A DNA stretch of 64,000 nucleotides from Chelydra serpentina (lineage: Eukaryota > Chordata > Testudines > Chelydridae), in contig JBAIAC010000042.1 of the NCBI GenBank assembly GCA_037349315.1, forward strand, positions 9,176,001 through 9,240,000, given 5' to 3'. Each line of letters begins with the position of its first letter. The stretch's first letter is position 1. Positions 23,001 through 35,000 of this stretch are shown one piece after another. The position numbers and the translations under genes were made by a program. The notes under the pieces were generated by a model. That model did no database searches. It worked only from the letters and a program-made list of their open reading frames with translations, and was not told the DNA's origin.

Positions 23001-26000
23001 TGATGTGAGGCTCCCTCTGTCTCTTTTGTTCAAGTTGTTACACTTTAATTAAATATTAACTCAGAATCACTCTGTAACACCCCTCTGCCCTTCGGCCATC
23101 TTGTGTGGAGCGTGGCCAGTGCCTTACTCTGTCTCACAGACACACGGAGGTGCCTAATCTGCCTGGCTCCAGAAGAGGGGCTCCTGGCTATGGATCGCTA
23201 GCAGAGAAAGTCCCCAACGTCAGGAGAGGGGCGGGACTTAGCACATACCCCTCTTGTTGGCCTCTCCCATTGGCTGGCTTACATGGCTCCTAACACACTG
23301 GGTTTTGTGGATCCCATTCTAAGGCACCTCCTTCTCCCCATTCATTGTATAGGGAGCTCTGAGATGTCTTTGCGGTGACACGAGTTCTCCAGGGTAAATC
23401 GCTGCAACCTGTTCACAGTGTGAGAGCCTTGTCTGTGTCCACGGGGAAAAACTCTCCCAAAGCTACTGGCTACAGGCAATACGAGATGCTGTGCTCTGGG
23501 CTCCAGGAGCCCCGCTGTGTCTCTCTGCAGGCTAGCAATTCACACCCCAGCTTTGTTACACTCGAGTACCCAGTCCCCTGTCTCCTCCTGGACACCAGCA
23601 ATGCACGCCGATCTGCTGCCTTAGTGGAAACAGTGCACCCCAGCTTACTGGCTTCACCTTGCTTCAACACACTCCTTTGCACCAGGCACTTAGACAGTAA
23701 AAACTACTGAAGTTTAATTAATAGAGCCTGAGACAGAGACTCAAATAAGAGCAAGTTTAGATTTGGAAACAAAGTTACAGGTATAAGAAACACAATCTAT
23801 AGCCTCAAGTATCAGAGGGGTAGCCGTGTTAGTCTGGATCTGTAGAAGCGACAAAGGGTCCTGTGGCACCTTATAGACTAACAGAGGTATTGAAGCATAA
23901 GCTTTCGTGGGTGAATACCCACTTCTTCGGATGCACTTCTTCCACTGCTTGCATCCGAAGAAGTGGGTATTCACCCACGAAAGCTTATGCTTCAATACCT
24001 CTGTTAGTCTATAAGGTGCCACAGGACCCTTTGTCGAATTTATAGCCTATACTTGTTAGCAGGTTATCCTGTCTGACAAGGTATCTCTCACCCACTGGTC
24101 AGTTCTACTCACAGTGGCTGCGAGAAGGCTGGTGCAGGGAATGGAGTTATGAATTTCCAGCCTTTCACACAATGAGGCTGAGGTTTTTGAAGCTGCCTCA
24201 GAGATCTGGATGCCCGTCCAAATTCCTGTTTGAAACCTTGTTAAAACTTTGTTTTCATGTTTTTGTTACAATCAGACATGAACAGGGCTCTTTTTCCTGT
24301 CCTAGGGTATCCTGCAGGTGTCTTCCTGCTCCCTGAAGCTCTACTTAGCTGAGGGACTTGCTGGCCAGGCTTTTATGAGGACAAGGAGATTTTTAAGCTA
24401 TCACCTGATCCCTGGCCTCAACATCAGCTGCTTAGTCACAGGGTGAGGCTGGGCCCAACTCCCCTTAAAAGACCAGACACCTTACAACACTTAGTCTCGC
24501 CCATCTTCACACTTTCCATTCCCGACCCCAGTTCCCTGTCTACCTATTGCCCCTTTTGCCTTCCATCTCTAAGCTCAGTGAACAGTCTGTCTACAATCGC
24601 TGTCTGGAGTTCATCTCCTCCAATTCCATCCTAGACCTGCTCCAATCCTGCTTCTGTCCCCTGCACTCCCCTGAAAATGCTCTTGCCAGGGCCGGCTCTG
24701 GCTTTTTTGACGCCCCAGGCAAAAAAGCCGCCGGCCGCCCCTCTCCAGCCGGGTGCCGGCGGGGAGCGCGGCATGCCCGCTGCCCCGCTCCCCCAGCCGG
24801 AGTGATGCCACACGCCCTGGCCGGGGCACCAGCGGGCAGGGAAGCATTCCCGTGGCCCCGCTGCCCTGGCCGGGGTGCCGGCAGGGAGCGTGGCATCCCC
24901 TCTGCCATCCCGGCCGGGGCACCGGCACGGAGGGCGGCTTCTCCACTCCCCTGGCCGGGGGTCCGTTCTTCCCCGCGGCCCCGCTGCCCTGGCCGGGGTG
25001 CCAGCAGGGAGGGCAGCTTCCCCGCTGCCCCGGCCGGGGAGCATGGCATACCCACGGCCCGGGTCCCCCGGCCGGGGCGCCGGCGGGGAGCGCGGCATCC
25101 TCCCGGCCCCGCTGCCCCGGCCGGGGCACCGGCGGGGAGGGCAGCTTCCCCGCTGCCCCGGCCAGGGTGCGGGGCGCCGGCAGGGAGCACGTCTTCCCCG
25201 CTGGCAGGACGCCAGCATGGAGGGCGGCTTCCCCGCTGCCCCGGCCGGGATGCCAGCAGGGAGGGCGGCTTGGCTGGGGCGCCGGTGGGGAGCGCGGCAT
25301 GCCCGCTGCCCCGCTCCCTCAGCCTGGGCAATGCTGTGCTCCCTGGCCGGGGCGCCGGCGGGCAGGGTGGCATTCCCGTGGCCCCGCTGCCCTGGCCCGG
25401 GCGCTGGCGGGGAGCATGGCATCGCCCTGGCTGGGGAAGTGGAGTGGCAGGCATGCCGCGCTCCCCGCCGGCGCCAGCAGGGAGGACGGCTTTCCCACTG
25501 CCCCGGCCGGGGCGCCGGCGGGAAGCGCGGCACGGATGCCCCCAGCTGAGCCGGCCGGGGCGCCGCCTGGGAGCGGGGCTTGTCCGCGGCTCCGCTGCCC
25601 CGGCCGGGGCGCCGGGCTCAGCCTGGGTGCTGGTGGGGAACGGGGCTCGCCCGCAGCCCGCTGCCCCAGTGGGAAGAATGGTTTTGTTTTGTTTTTTTTA
25701 AATTAAAAAAAAAATCTCTCAGCGCCGCCCCCCCTCCAGGTGCCGCCCCAAGGACATGCTTTGTCGGCTGATGCCTGGAGCCGGCCATGGCTCTTGCCAA
25801 AGTTTCTAATCACCTTCCTGGCCAGATCCTATGGCTTCTATGTGATCCTCATTCTCCTTGCACTAGCTTCATGCTCTTCCTTCTGACACCATTGACCAGA
25901 CCACTCATCTCCATTAAATCCTTGGCTTTCACAGCTCCCTCCTCTCCCAGGTCTCCTCCTGCCTTTCTAATCACTTCTTCAGTGTCTGTTTTGTTGGGTC

Positions 26001-29000
26001 AGTCTCTTCCTGTCTCCCTCTTTCAGAGAACACCCCCCAGAGCCCAATGCTTGGCCCCCTGCTCGCCTCTCTCCACACCCTGCCTCTAGTAGCTCTTACC
26101 TACATGCATGGCATCAGATAGCACCTCTGTGCTAATGTATCTCAAACTCCTTCTCCACTAAAGACTGTTCCCACATCTCAGCATGTCTGACATCTCCTCA
26201 TCAATGTCTGGAGGGCAACTTAGGTTCAAAAGCTGAGAGTTTAATCTCTTCTGCACCCCTCAGAGCCCTCCTCACTTCCTAGTTTCTTCATCTCTTTGCC
26301 TAACACCATGAGCCCTCCCAGAGGCAGGGGGCTGTGCCTGCTCTCCCTCCCGCCCTGCCTCCCATCCCGCACACTGGTCTGCCCTGAGCTAGGTACCAGG
26401 ATCTCTGTCCCTCCTGTGGTCCAGAGATTGTAGCCCTGAGATGGGGTGTGACGCTTGAGCTGACTGGAAGGAGCCCAGAGTGGAATGGGAGGCCTGGGGT
26501 CTGAGCCCTGCTTGAGCTGGTTCCTTATGGGAGGGGACCAGGTCTATTTCCCAGAAGGGGGACAGTGGGAGCCATATGGGAGCCATAGAAGAGGCTGTTG
26601 TTTTAGTTGTGGCAGGATATAATGAGGGCCTGAGGGAGAGATTGTGCTGCAAGGATGGAGAGAAAAGGGCAGATACTGGAGATAACACTCAAGAAGCAGC
26701 AGCAGTGTTTGGAAATGGCCTGGGTGTGCAGAGGGAGGAACCAAAAATAAGCCCAATTTGTGGGCACTGAGATTTGGCCAGGGTGATCACTAGGGACCGC
26801 AGTGAGAGTGATCTGAGTGGAGTGGGAAGTCAGACTGGAAAGGATCTAGGACAGCTGGAGACACAAGCATTGTTTGCAGACTGGGTTCATTTAGTTCAGA
26901 GACAAAAGGGAGGAGGGAGATGGGGCAGCAGTTAGAAGGATGGGTGGGGAAGAGGAGGAGGTTTGTGGGTAAAGTTAGACCGGGGCATAAATAATTGCAG
27001 GGTCAGGCCCCAAGACTGTAAACTCTTTGGAGTAGGGATTGTGTCTCTTATAGTCTGTAGTGTGTGCGTACAGGTCCTAGTGCTGTGGGAAGGGCCGGAT
27101 TAAGAAAGGGATTTTAGGGGCTGTAGCCAGTGGCATAGCCAGGTTTAGAGCACAGGGGGAGTGGAGCTAAAAAAAGGCAAAAATCAACAGGAGCAAAAAT
27201 CAACAGGAGCAAAAAAAGGCACCGGGAACAAAAAAAAAATGCTCCGCTCTGGCTGCAGCATAAAAGCAAAAGGCGTCGGGAGCAAAAAAAGGCACCAGGA
27301 GCAAAAAAAAATGCTCCGCTCTGGCTGCAGCATAAAAGCAAAAGGCGTCGGGAGCTAAAAAAGGCACCAGGAGCAAAAACAAATGCTCCGCTCTGGCTGG
27401 CTGCAGCGTAGGAGCAAAAGGCGTCGGAGCACAAAAAAGGCGCCGCTTCTGCTCAGTGGGGGAGCGGCCGCTCCCCCTGCTCCCCTCATGGCTACGCTAC
27501 TGGCTGTAGCCCAGGGCCCCGGGCTAAGCAGAGGGGCCTGGGCTGCAGCCACTAAATCTCCTCCGTGTTGCATTGTTGGCCGGCTCTGCCTGGCGGGGGG
27601 CAGCGACTTCATGCACTGCTGACCCGTTCCTCCCGCCCCCGCCCCAGGCTGGAGCCGAATCACCGCTAGCGCAGGAAAGCTCTCTGTCCTAGTGCTTCGC
27701 TTGCTCTGCCCCCACTGCTCCTATTGGCTGGGAATCGGGGCTAATGGGAGCTGTGGGGGGTGGTGCCTGCAGGTGTCCCCCCCGCACCAAGCTGGAGCAC
27801 CAGGTAAGTGCCCCGCACATCAGCCCCCTCCTACACCCTAACGCCTTCCCACCCCCCGCACTCCCACCCCCAGCCTGTTTCTGCACCCTTCCTCCCTCCC
27901 AGCCCCCCCAGCCCCAGCCTTCTCCTGCACCTTACCTCCCGCCCAGACCCCCATGCCCACCCCAGCCTGCTCCCCAGCAGCTGCCTCCCACACACTGAAC
28001 GCCGCCTTTTTGGCCCAACCCCAGAGCCTAGGGGGCCCCACAAAATCAACTAGCCCTGGCCCCCAGAAAAGGCTACCTTAAACCTACCTTATTGAGGTCA
28101 GAGCATGTAGGGATAAAGTGAGACAGGCTAAAAGTCATGTAGAATTGGACCTTGCAAAGGGAATTAAAACCAATAGTAAAAGGTTTTATAGCCATATAAA
28201 TAGGAAGAAAACAAAGAAAGAAGAAGTGGGACCACTAAACACTGAGGATGGAGTGGAGGTTAAGGATAATCTAGGCATGGCCCAATATCTAAACAAATAC
28301 TTTGCCTCAGTCTTTAATGAGGCTAATGTGGAGCTTAGGGATAGTGGCAGCATGACAAATGGGAATAAGGATATGGAGGTAGATATTACGACATCTGAGG
28401 TAGAAGCCAAACTCGAACAGCTTAATGAGAGTAAATCGTGTGGCCCAGATAATCTTCATCCAAGAATATTAAAGGAACTGGCACATGAAATTGCAAGCCC
28501 ATTAGCAAAAATTGTTAATGAATCTCTAAACTCAGGGGTTGTACCATTTGACTGGAGGATAGCTAATATAGTTCCTATTTTTAAGAAAGGGAAAAAAAGT
28601 GACCCGGGTAACTACAGGCCTGTTAGTTTGACATCTGTAGTAGGCAAGGTCTTGGAAAAATTTTTGAAGGAGAAAGTAGTTAAGGACATTGAGGTCAATG
28701 GCAATTGGGACAAATTACAACATGGTTTTACAAAAGGTAGATCATGCCAAACCAACCTGATCTCCTTTGAGAAAGTAACAGATTTTTTAGATAAAGGAAA
28801 CGCAGTGGATCTAATCTACCTTGATTTTAGTAAGGCATTTGATACATTACCACATGAGGAATTATTGGTTAAATTGGAAAAGATGGGGATCAATATGAAA
28901 ATTGGGAGGTGGATAAGGAACTTGTTAAAGGGGAGACTTCAGCAGGTCATACTGAAAGGTGAATTTCAGGTTGGAGGGAGGTTACTAGTGGAGTTCCTCA

Positions 29001-32000
29001 AGGTTCAGTTCTGGGACCAATTTTATTTAATCTATTTATTACTGACCTTGGCACCAAAAGTGGGAGTGTGCTAATAAAGTTTGCGGATGACACAAAGTTG
29101 GGAGGTATTGCCAATTCAGAAAAGGATCGGGATATCCTACAGGAAGATCTGGATGACCTTGTAAACTGGAGTAATAGTAATAGGATGAAATTTAATAGTG
29201 AGAAGTGTAAGGTTATGCATTTAGGGATTAATAACAAGAATTTTAGTTATAAGCTGGGGACGCATCAGTTGGAAGTAACGGAAGAGGAGAAGGATCTCGG
29301 AGTCCTGGTTGATCACAGGATGACTATGAGTCGCCAATGTGATATGGACGTGAAAAAAGCTAATGTGGTCTTGGGATGCATTAGGCGAGGTATTTCTAGT
29401 AGAGATAAGGAGGTATTAGTACCGTTATACAAGGCATTGGTGAGACCTCATTTGGAATACTGTGTGCAGTTCTGGTCTCCCATGTTTAAGAAGAATGAAT
29501 TCAAACTGGAACAGGTACAAAGAAGGGCCACTAGGATGATCCGAGGAATGGAAAACCTGTCGTATGAAAGGAGACTCAAGGAGCTTGGTTTGTTTACCTT
29601 AACCAAAAGAAGGCTGAGGGGAGATATGATTGCTCTCTTTAAATATATCAGAGGGATAAATACCAGGGAGGGAGAGGAATTATTTCAGCTCAGTACCAAT
29701 GTGGACACAAGAACAAATGGCTATAAACTGGCCATCAGGAAGTTTAGACTTGAAATTAGACGATGGTTTCTAACCATCAGAGGAGTGAAGTTCTGGAACA
29801 GACTTCCAAGGGAAGCAGTGGGGGCAAAAGACCTATCTGGCTTCAAGATTCAACTAGATACGTTTATGGAGGGGATGGTTTGATGGGATAACATGATCTT
29901 AGTCAAAGGTCAATTAATTTCCATCAGTGGTAAATAGGACCAATGGTCAATGATGGGATGTTAGAAGTTACTACAGAGAACTTTTTCCTGTGTGTCTGGC
30001 TGGTGAGTCTTGCCCACATGCTCAGGGTTCAGCTGATCGCCATGTTTGGGGTCGGGAAGGAATTTTCCTCCAGGGCAGATCGGCAGAGGCCCTGCAGGTT
30101 TTTCGCCTTCCTCTTCAGCATGGGGCACGGGTCATTTGCTGGAGGATTCTCTGCATCTTGAAGTCTTTACACCATGATTTGAGGACTTGAATAGCTGAGA
30201 CATAGGTGAGAGGATTATTCCAGGAGTGGGTGGGTGAGATTTTGTGGCCTGCATTGTGCAGGGGGTCAGACTAGATGATCATAATGGTCCCTTCTGACCT
30301 TAAAGTCTATGAGTCTATGAGTCTAAGAGTTAATCCAGCCCTGGCTGTGGGTCCCGGCCCTGAGTGTGTGCATACAGGACCTAACTCAGTGGGGCCCAGC
30401 CCTGAGTGTGACCTCGAGGTGCAACTGGAATGCAAATAATGTGGAGTGGGGCAGGAGACTGGCCATGGGATATGCAGGTATGACATTGGGTGGGGCTTAA
30501 AGGTAGGGTTGCCAACCCTCCAGGATTGGCCTGGAGTCTCCAGAAATTAAAGATCAATCTTTAATTAAAGATTATGTCATGAGATGACATCTCCAGGAAT
30601 ACATCCAACCAAAATTGGCAACTCTACTTAAAGGCATGTGTGTCTGTGCAGAGGACAGGGGATGAAGAGGAGCAAGTGGGGAGGGTTTCGGGGATGAATA
30701 TGGGAGGGAAAGAGAGTAGTGATATGGAACCAGGAAGCCCTGCTCTCTGTCCAGGTTTACCTGTGCAGTGTCTGAGGTGTACTTACATAGTACATGTAAC
30801 AGCTGGGGTAGGACGGGTTGGGACCCTGCCTCCATAAGAAACCAGCTCCTGTGCTGTGCTCTGCTTAGTATCTTATGGACAAATCTTGCAAAACATTCGT
30901 ATCACCAGTGAGGGAGACGTTGATTTTCGCTTGACTATTTCCCATTAAGTTTTGAGACTCAACGTTAACTCACGTTTACTTTCCAGGGGAATACGAGGCA
31001 GTGAAAGGTATGTGTGTTTTTACTAGTTTTGATTATGCTTTAAATTGGAAAAGGAACACTCAGAGCTTTGTGTGCAAAGACGTGTTAGTGTAAAAAATTA
31101 ATGTGTTACTGTTACAGGTAACGTACACGCCAATGGGAAATCCAGTTATTACCCAGAAATAATGAATGGAAAATGTGTGGTATTGAAATATGAATATTAA
31201 CTACAGTTGCCAATGGCACAATACCATACACCCTTGCCCCACCCTCTGCTCCGCCTCTTCCGCTAGGCCCTGCACCTTCTCTGAGGCCCCACCCCCACTC
31301 ACTCCATCTCCCCTCCCTCTGTGGCTCGCTCTCCCCACCCTCACTCATTTTCACTGGGCTGGGGCAAGGGTTTGGGGTGTGGTATGGGGTGGTGGCTCTG
31401 GCTGGGGGTGGGACCAGAAATGAGGGGTTCAGGGTGTGGGAGGGGGCTCTGGGCTGGGGCAGGGATGCAGGAGGGGGTGAAGGCTCCAGACAGGGGTGTG
31501 GGCTCTGGGGTGGGGTGAGGGATGAGGGGTTTGGGGTGCAGGAGGGGGTTGGGGCTGGAGATGAGGGGTTTGAAGTGTGGAAGCGGGCTCAAGGCTGGAG
31601 CAGGTATTTGGGGTGTAGGAGGGGGTGTGGGCTCCAGGAGGGAGTTTGGGTGCCAGTGGGAGCTCAGGTCTGGGGCAGGGTTTGGGTTGTGGGCTCTGAG
31701 AGGGAGTTAGGGTGCTGGAGAGGGTTTGGGCTGCAGGCTCCAACCTGGCAGCACTTACCTCAGGTGGCTCCCAGTCAGTGGGGCTCCCTGCCTGGCCTGG
31801 CTCTGCATAGCTCCTGGAAGCAGCCAGCATGTCTAGCTCCTAGGCGTAGGGTCAGCCAGGTGCCTCAGCGCCCGCAGGCACTGCCCCTGCAGCTCAAATT
31901 GGCCCTGGTTCCTGGACAGGGAGCCTGCCTTAGCCCCGCTGCACCGCCGACTGGACTTTCAACGGCCCGGTCAGCAGTGCTGCCAGGGTCCCTTTTCGAC

Positions 32001-35000
32001 CAGGTGTTCCAGTCAAAAACCGGACACCTGGCAACTCTAATATTAACAGTTTTATTTTTCACATTAACCCTTGGAAACACAGTCTTAAACACAAACAAAC
32101 AAACTTCACTTACTGACACCAGAGACACCCTGTAACGAGAACAATAATTATTTTACATGAATAGGCCCCACCCTGTGAGCTCTCCATGGATGTACTCCCG
32201 CACACACAGGTTTCCTTGGAGCAGGATCGGGCCCTCTAAGCCCTATTGGTTTCCACACACCACACACAGCAGCTGTAGGATCAGGCACATGGGTCTGATC
32301 ACACTGAAGCCGGCAGGAGTTGTAGGAGCTCAGCACCTCTTGGGGTCACCAGCATCACCCAGATGATGGAGACACTTATGATGGAAGAGCTGCAGGCCCA
32401 GGTTCTCTGCTGGGCCAGGACTTGCTTGAGATGGGGGCCGGGGGTAGGGCAGGAGCTGGTTCTGGCTCCCTGGTTCTCAGGCTGCCCCAGGGGCTGTTCT
32501 GTTTCACTCCAGGTGGCTGTGGTCCCTGAGAATTGCTGATGTGCCCTGCCCCAGCACCCGCCCCCCAGCCCCTCAGTCCCAGCCCTGACATGCCCCCTAC
32601 ACCAGGATGAGGGGGGCAATTGGCACAGGCACCAGTTACACTGTTTTACCCCAGCTGGGCTCTTCCTATGCCAGGGGAATTCTCTGATGTCCAGGGCCTG
32701 GTCCCAGCCAGTCTGCACCATCCCATCACACAGACCAGAGCAGGGAGAGAACCGGGCCCTTTATCTTCCCCCCCGACTCACATGAGTGATCCCCACAGGT
32801 GCAGCCCCATTGATTTCTCGGGGGAGGTTTTGCAGGATCAGGTGCGATAAAGGAGAAGCCTTAACTACTGATTAGGAGCCCAATCCTGCTGTCCTTACTC
32901 AGGCAAAATTCCCACTGAAGCCAATGTAATGTGGGTTTAGAAGTGGGCACTTCTGAGAATCTCTCCTATTGATTCATTTATGTTCTTTTTTCCCTTTTCT
33001 CCCCTCTCCTTCCCATGGACCCTCTGGCAGAACTGGGTAAGCTCCATGTCATTTGTTTTTCACAGTGTGTGACCTGCTGAGTCTGTGACTTGCTGAGTCT
33101 GCATTTCGTTTGTGTAAATTCTCATGTCTGATTATTTCAGGACTCGCCAGAGCCCGAGGATACGCAGGTAACTAACGCTGATACTGCCGCAGTCCCTCTC
33201 AGACCCATTCCCCTGGGATACTCGGTCGCTGCTCAGTCCTCTTACAGCTCTCACAGTAACTAAGGGGTGGGGAAAAATGTCATTGTCCATGTGAATGTTT
33301 GAGCGAGAGAGAGAGAAAGCCTCCCCCCCCCACACACACAGCCTGCTGTGATGGGGAAGCTGGTGCCAAAGGCAATTGTTTAACTCCTCTCTCTTGCTAT
33401 GTTATAGTCTCTAGTCAATTAATTATTTATTTCACTGCTCACCATTTTTTGGCAGAAAGATCCAGCCGATGAGCTTATCCAGCCCTGCTGGATGCAGTGG
33501 CAGAGTGTGTGGAGGGCAGAGGGGCAGCTGGTGGCTCTAGAAGGGTTGCTGGGGTGAGGAACAAGGCATTCAAACCTCCTCTCCCCACACTGAGGGCTTG
33601 TCAGTGTGGGACACAGGGAAAAGCCCAGCAACCAGAAGAGGCGAGGCCTTTAAAGATTTAAAGGCCCCGGGGTTCCGAGCTGCGGCTGGGAGTCCCAGGG
33701 TCTTTAAATCACTCCCGGAGCTCCCTGCTGCAGAGGCGGCTGGGAGCTCCGGGGCTCAGGGGCGATTTAAAGGGCCCAGGGCTCCAGCCACCATTACTGC
33801 AGCAAAGCTCTGGGCCCTTTAAAGCACCTCCCGAGCCCCGCTGCCTGAGCCCCAGGGTAGCAGCGGCAGCGCTCCGGTGGAGATTTAAAGGGCCCAGGGC
33901 TCCGGCCACTGCAGGGAGCCCTGGGCCCTTTAAATCGCCAGCCTAGGGAAGCCTCCCCGCCCCTGCGCTTTCCCCCACCCCCAATGTGCCGCCACTGATC
34001 AGCTGGTGCCGGAGCCGGAGGGAGGAGCCTGCCTGAGCGGCGAAAAAGCCGCTCAGCCTCTGGCTGCCGCAGCGCCTGCCTGGGGAAGCCGAGGAGGGGA
34101 GGGGAGCCGGGCACAGGGCTGGTGGGGAGCTGCCGGTGGGTGCTCAGCACCCATCAATTTTTCCCCGTGGGTGAAAATTTTTCAGTCCCGGAGCACCCAC
34201 GGAGTCGGCGCCTATGCTTGTACCCCCTTTAAGGGCATGTCTACACTGCAAACTTAAGTCAGCTTATGTTAGGTCGCCTTATAGCCACGGCAGTCATTAC
34301 TGTTGTGGCTGTTGTCCACACTGCCCTCCTTCTCTCAGCTGTGCCCAGCTCCCCACGAGGAGTCCAGCTGCCCCATGGGGATCTTGGGCAGCCACTCGGG
34401 TTTCTCACCTCCCTTAGCACGGAGCTAGGATTGAGGGCATCTGGGCTTCAGCTGAAGCCACCGTGGGACGGGGCTTTCTCGATAATTTCACGGCTCCAGC
34501 ACGGAGCCATGAAATTAACGACAGCCAACAGCTGACGTAAGTAAGGCAGTGTCTATACCAACACTGCATCACTCCAACTACACCGACATCAGTCCTATGC
34601 CTCTTGTGCAGGTGGAGTTATTATGTCGGTGTCGTGCAGCACTTGCATCAGTGGGAGCAAGGCTGCTGTGTGTACACTGACATAATTAGGTCAACGTAAG
34701 CTGCCTTACATCAGACTGACTCTGTAGTGTAAACCAAACCTAAGTCAGGCCCTCTGGCCATCGCAGAGGTAGTCAGTAGCACTGACCTTTCACCACTAGT
34801 GTCATGCTCCTGTGCCAGATCTGGACTGGCCACAGCGCTTTCCTCTGAGCCAGATACACACCAGCTGTGTTCAGTGTAAGATCAATTAATGCTCTGCCAG
34901 GTCTGACTGAGGATTGTTTAAAAAAGGTATTTAGCACACAGCAGCACCTAGTGGCTGAACAGTATAATACAGTTTAGCATTCCGTTACATCTCCCCCTTT

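Larger units (their letters stand above)
27090..30343. mobile_element. hAT element containing a second hAT and a CR1 insertion
   Basis: The outer element starts AAGGGCCGGATTAA and ends TTAATCCAGCCCTG (12 of 14 inverted match), with a perfect 8-bp duplication gctgtggg at 27082-27089 and 30344-30351. Its own sequence is only about 640 bp; a 375-bp hAT (27128-27502) and a CR1 (28090-30327) account for the rest. Confidence 0.82.

Noticed and set aside
23863..24045. Identical short protein frames on both strands
   Set aside because: A consequence of the inverted Penelope arms, not an overlapping gene pair.
24547..25706. Long frames (384, 317, 300, 287 codons) on both strands
   Set aside because: They lie in the GC-rich tandem array of a hAT element with clean 8-bp flanks; the predicted proteins are Pro/Gly/Ala/Arg low complexity. 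Only the first ~45 codons of the 384-codon frame match a real family (L2 RT).
31377..32135. 252-codon Gly/Trp-rich frame
   Set aside because: Entirely inside the G-rich hAT element 31202-32039 and crosses its right end.
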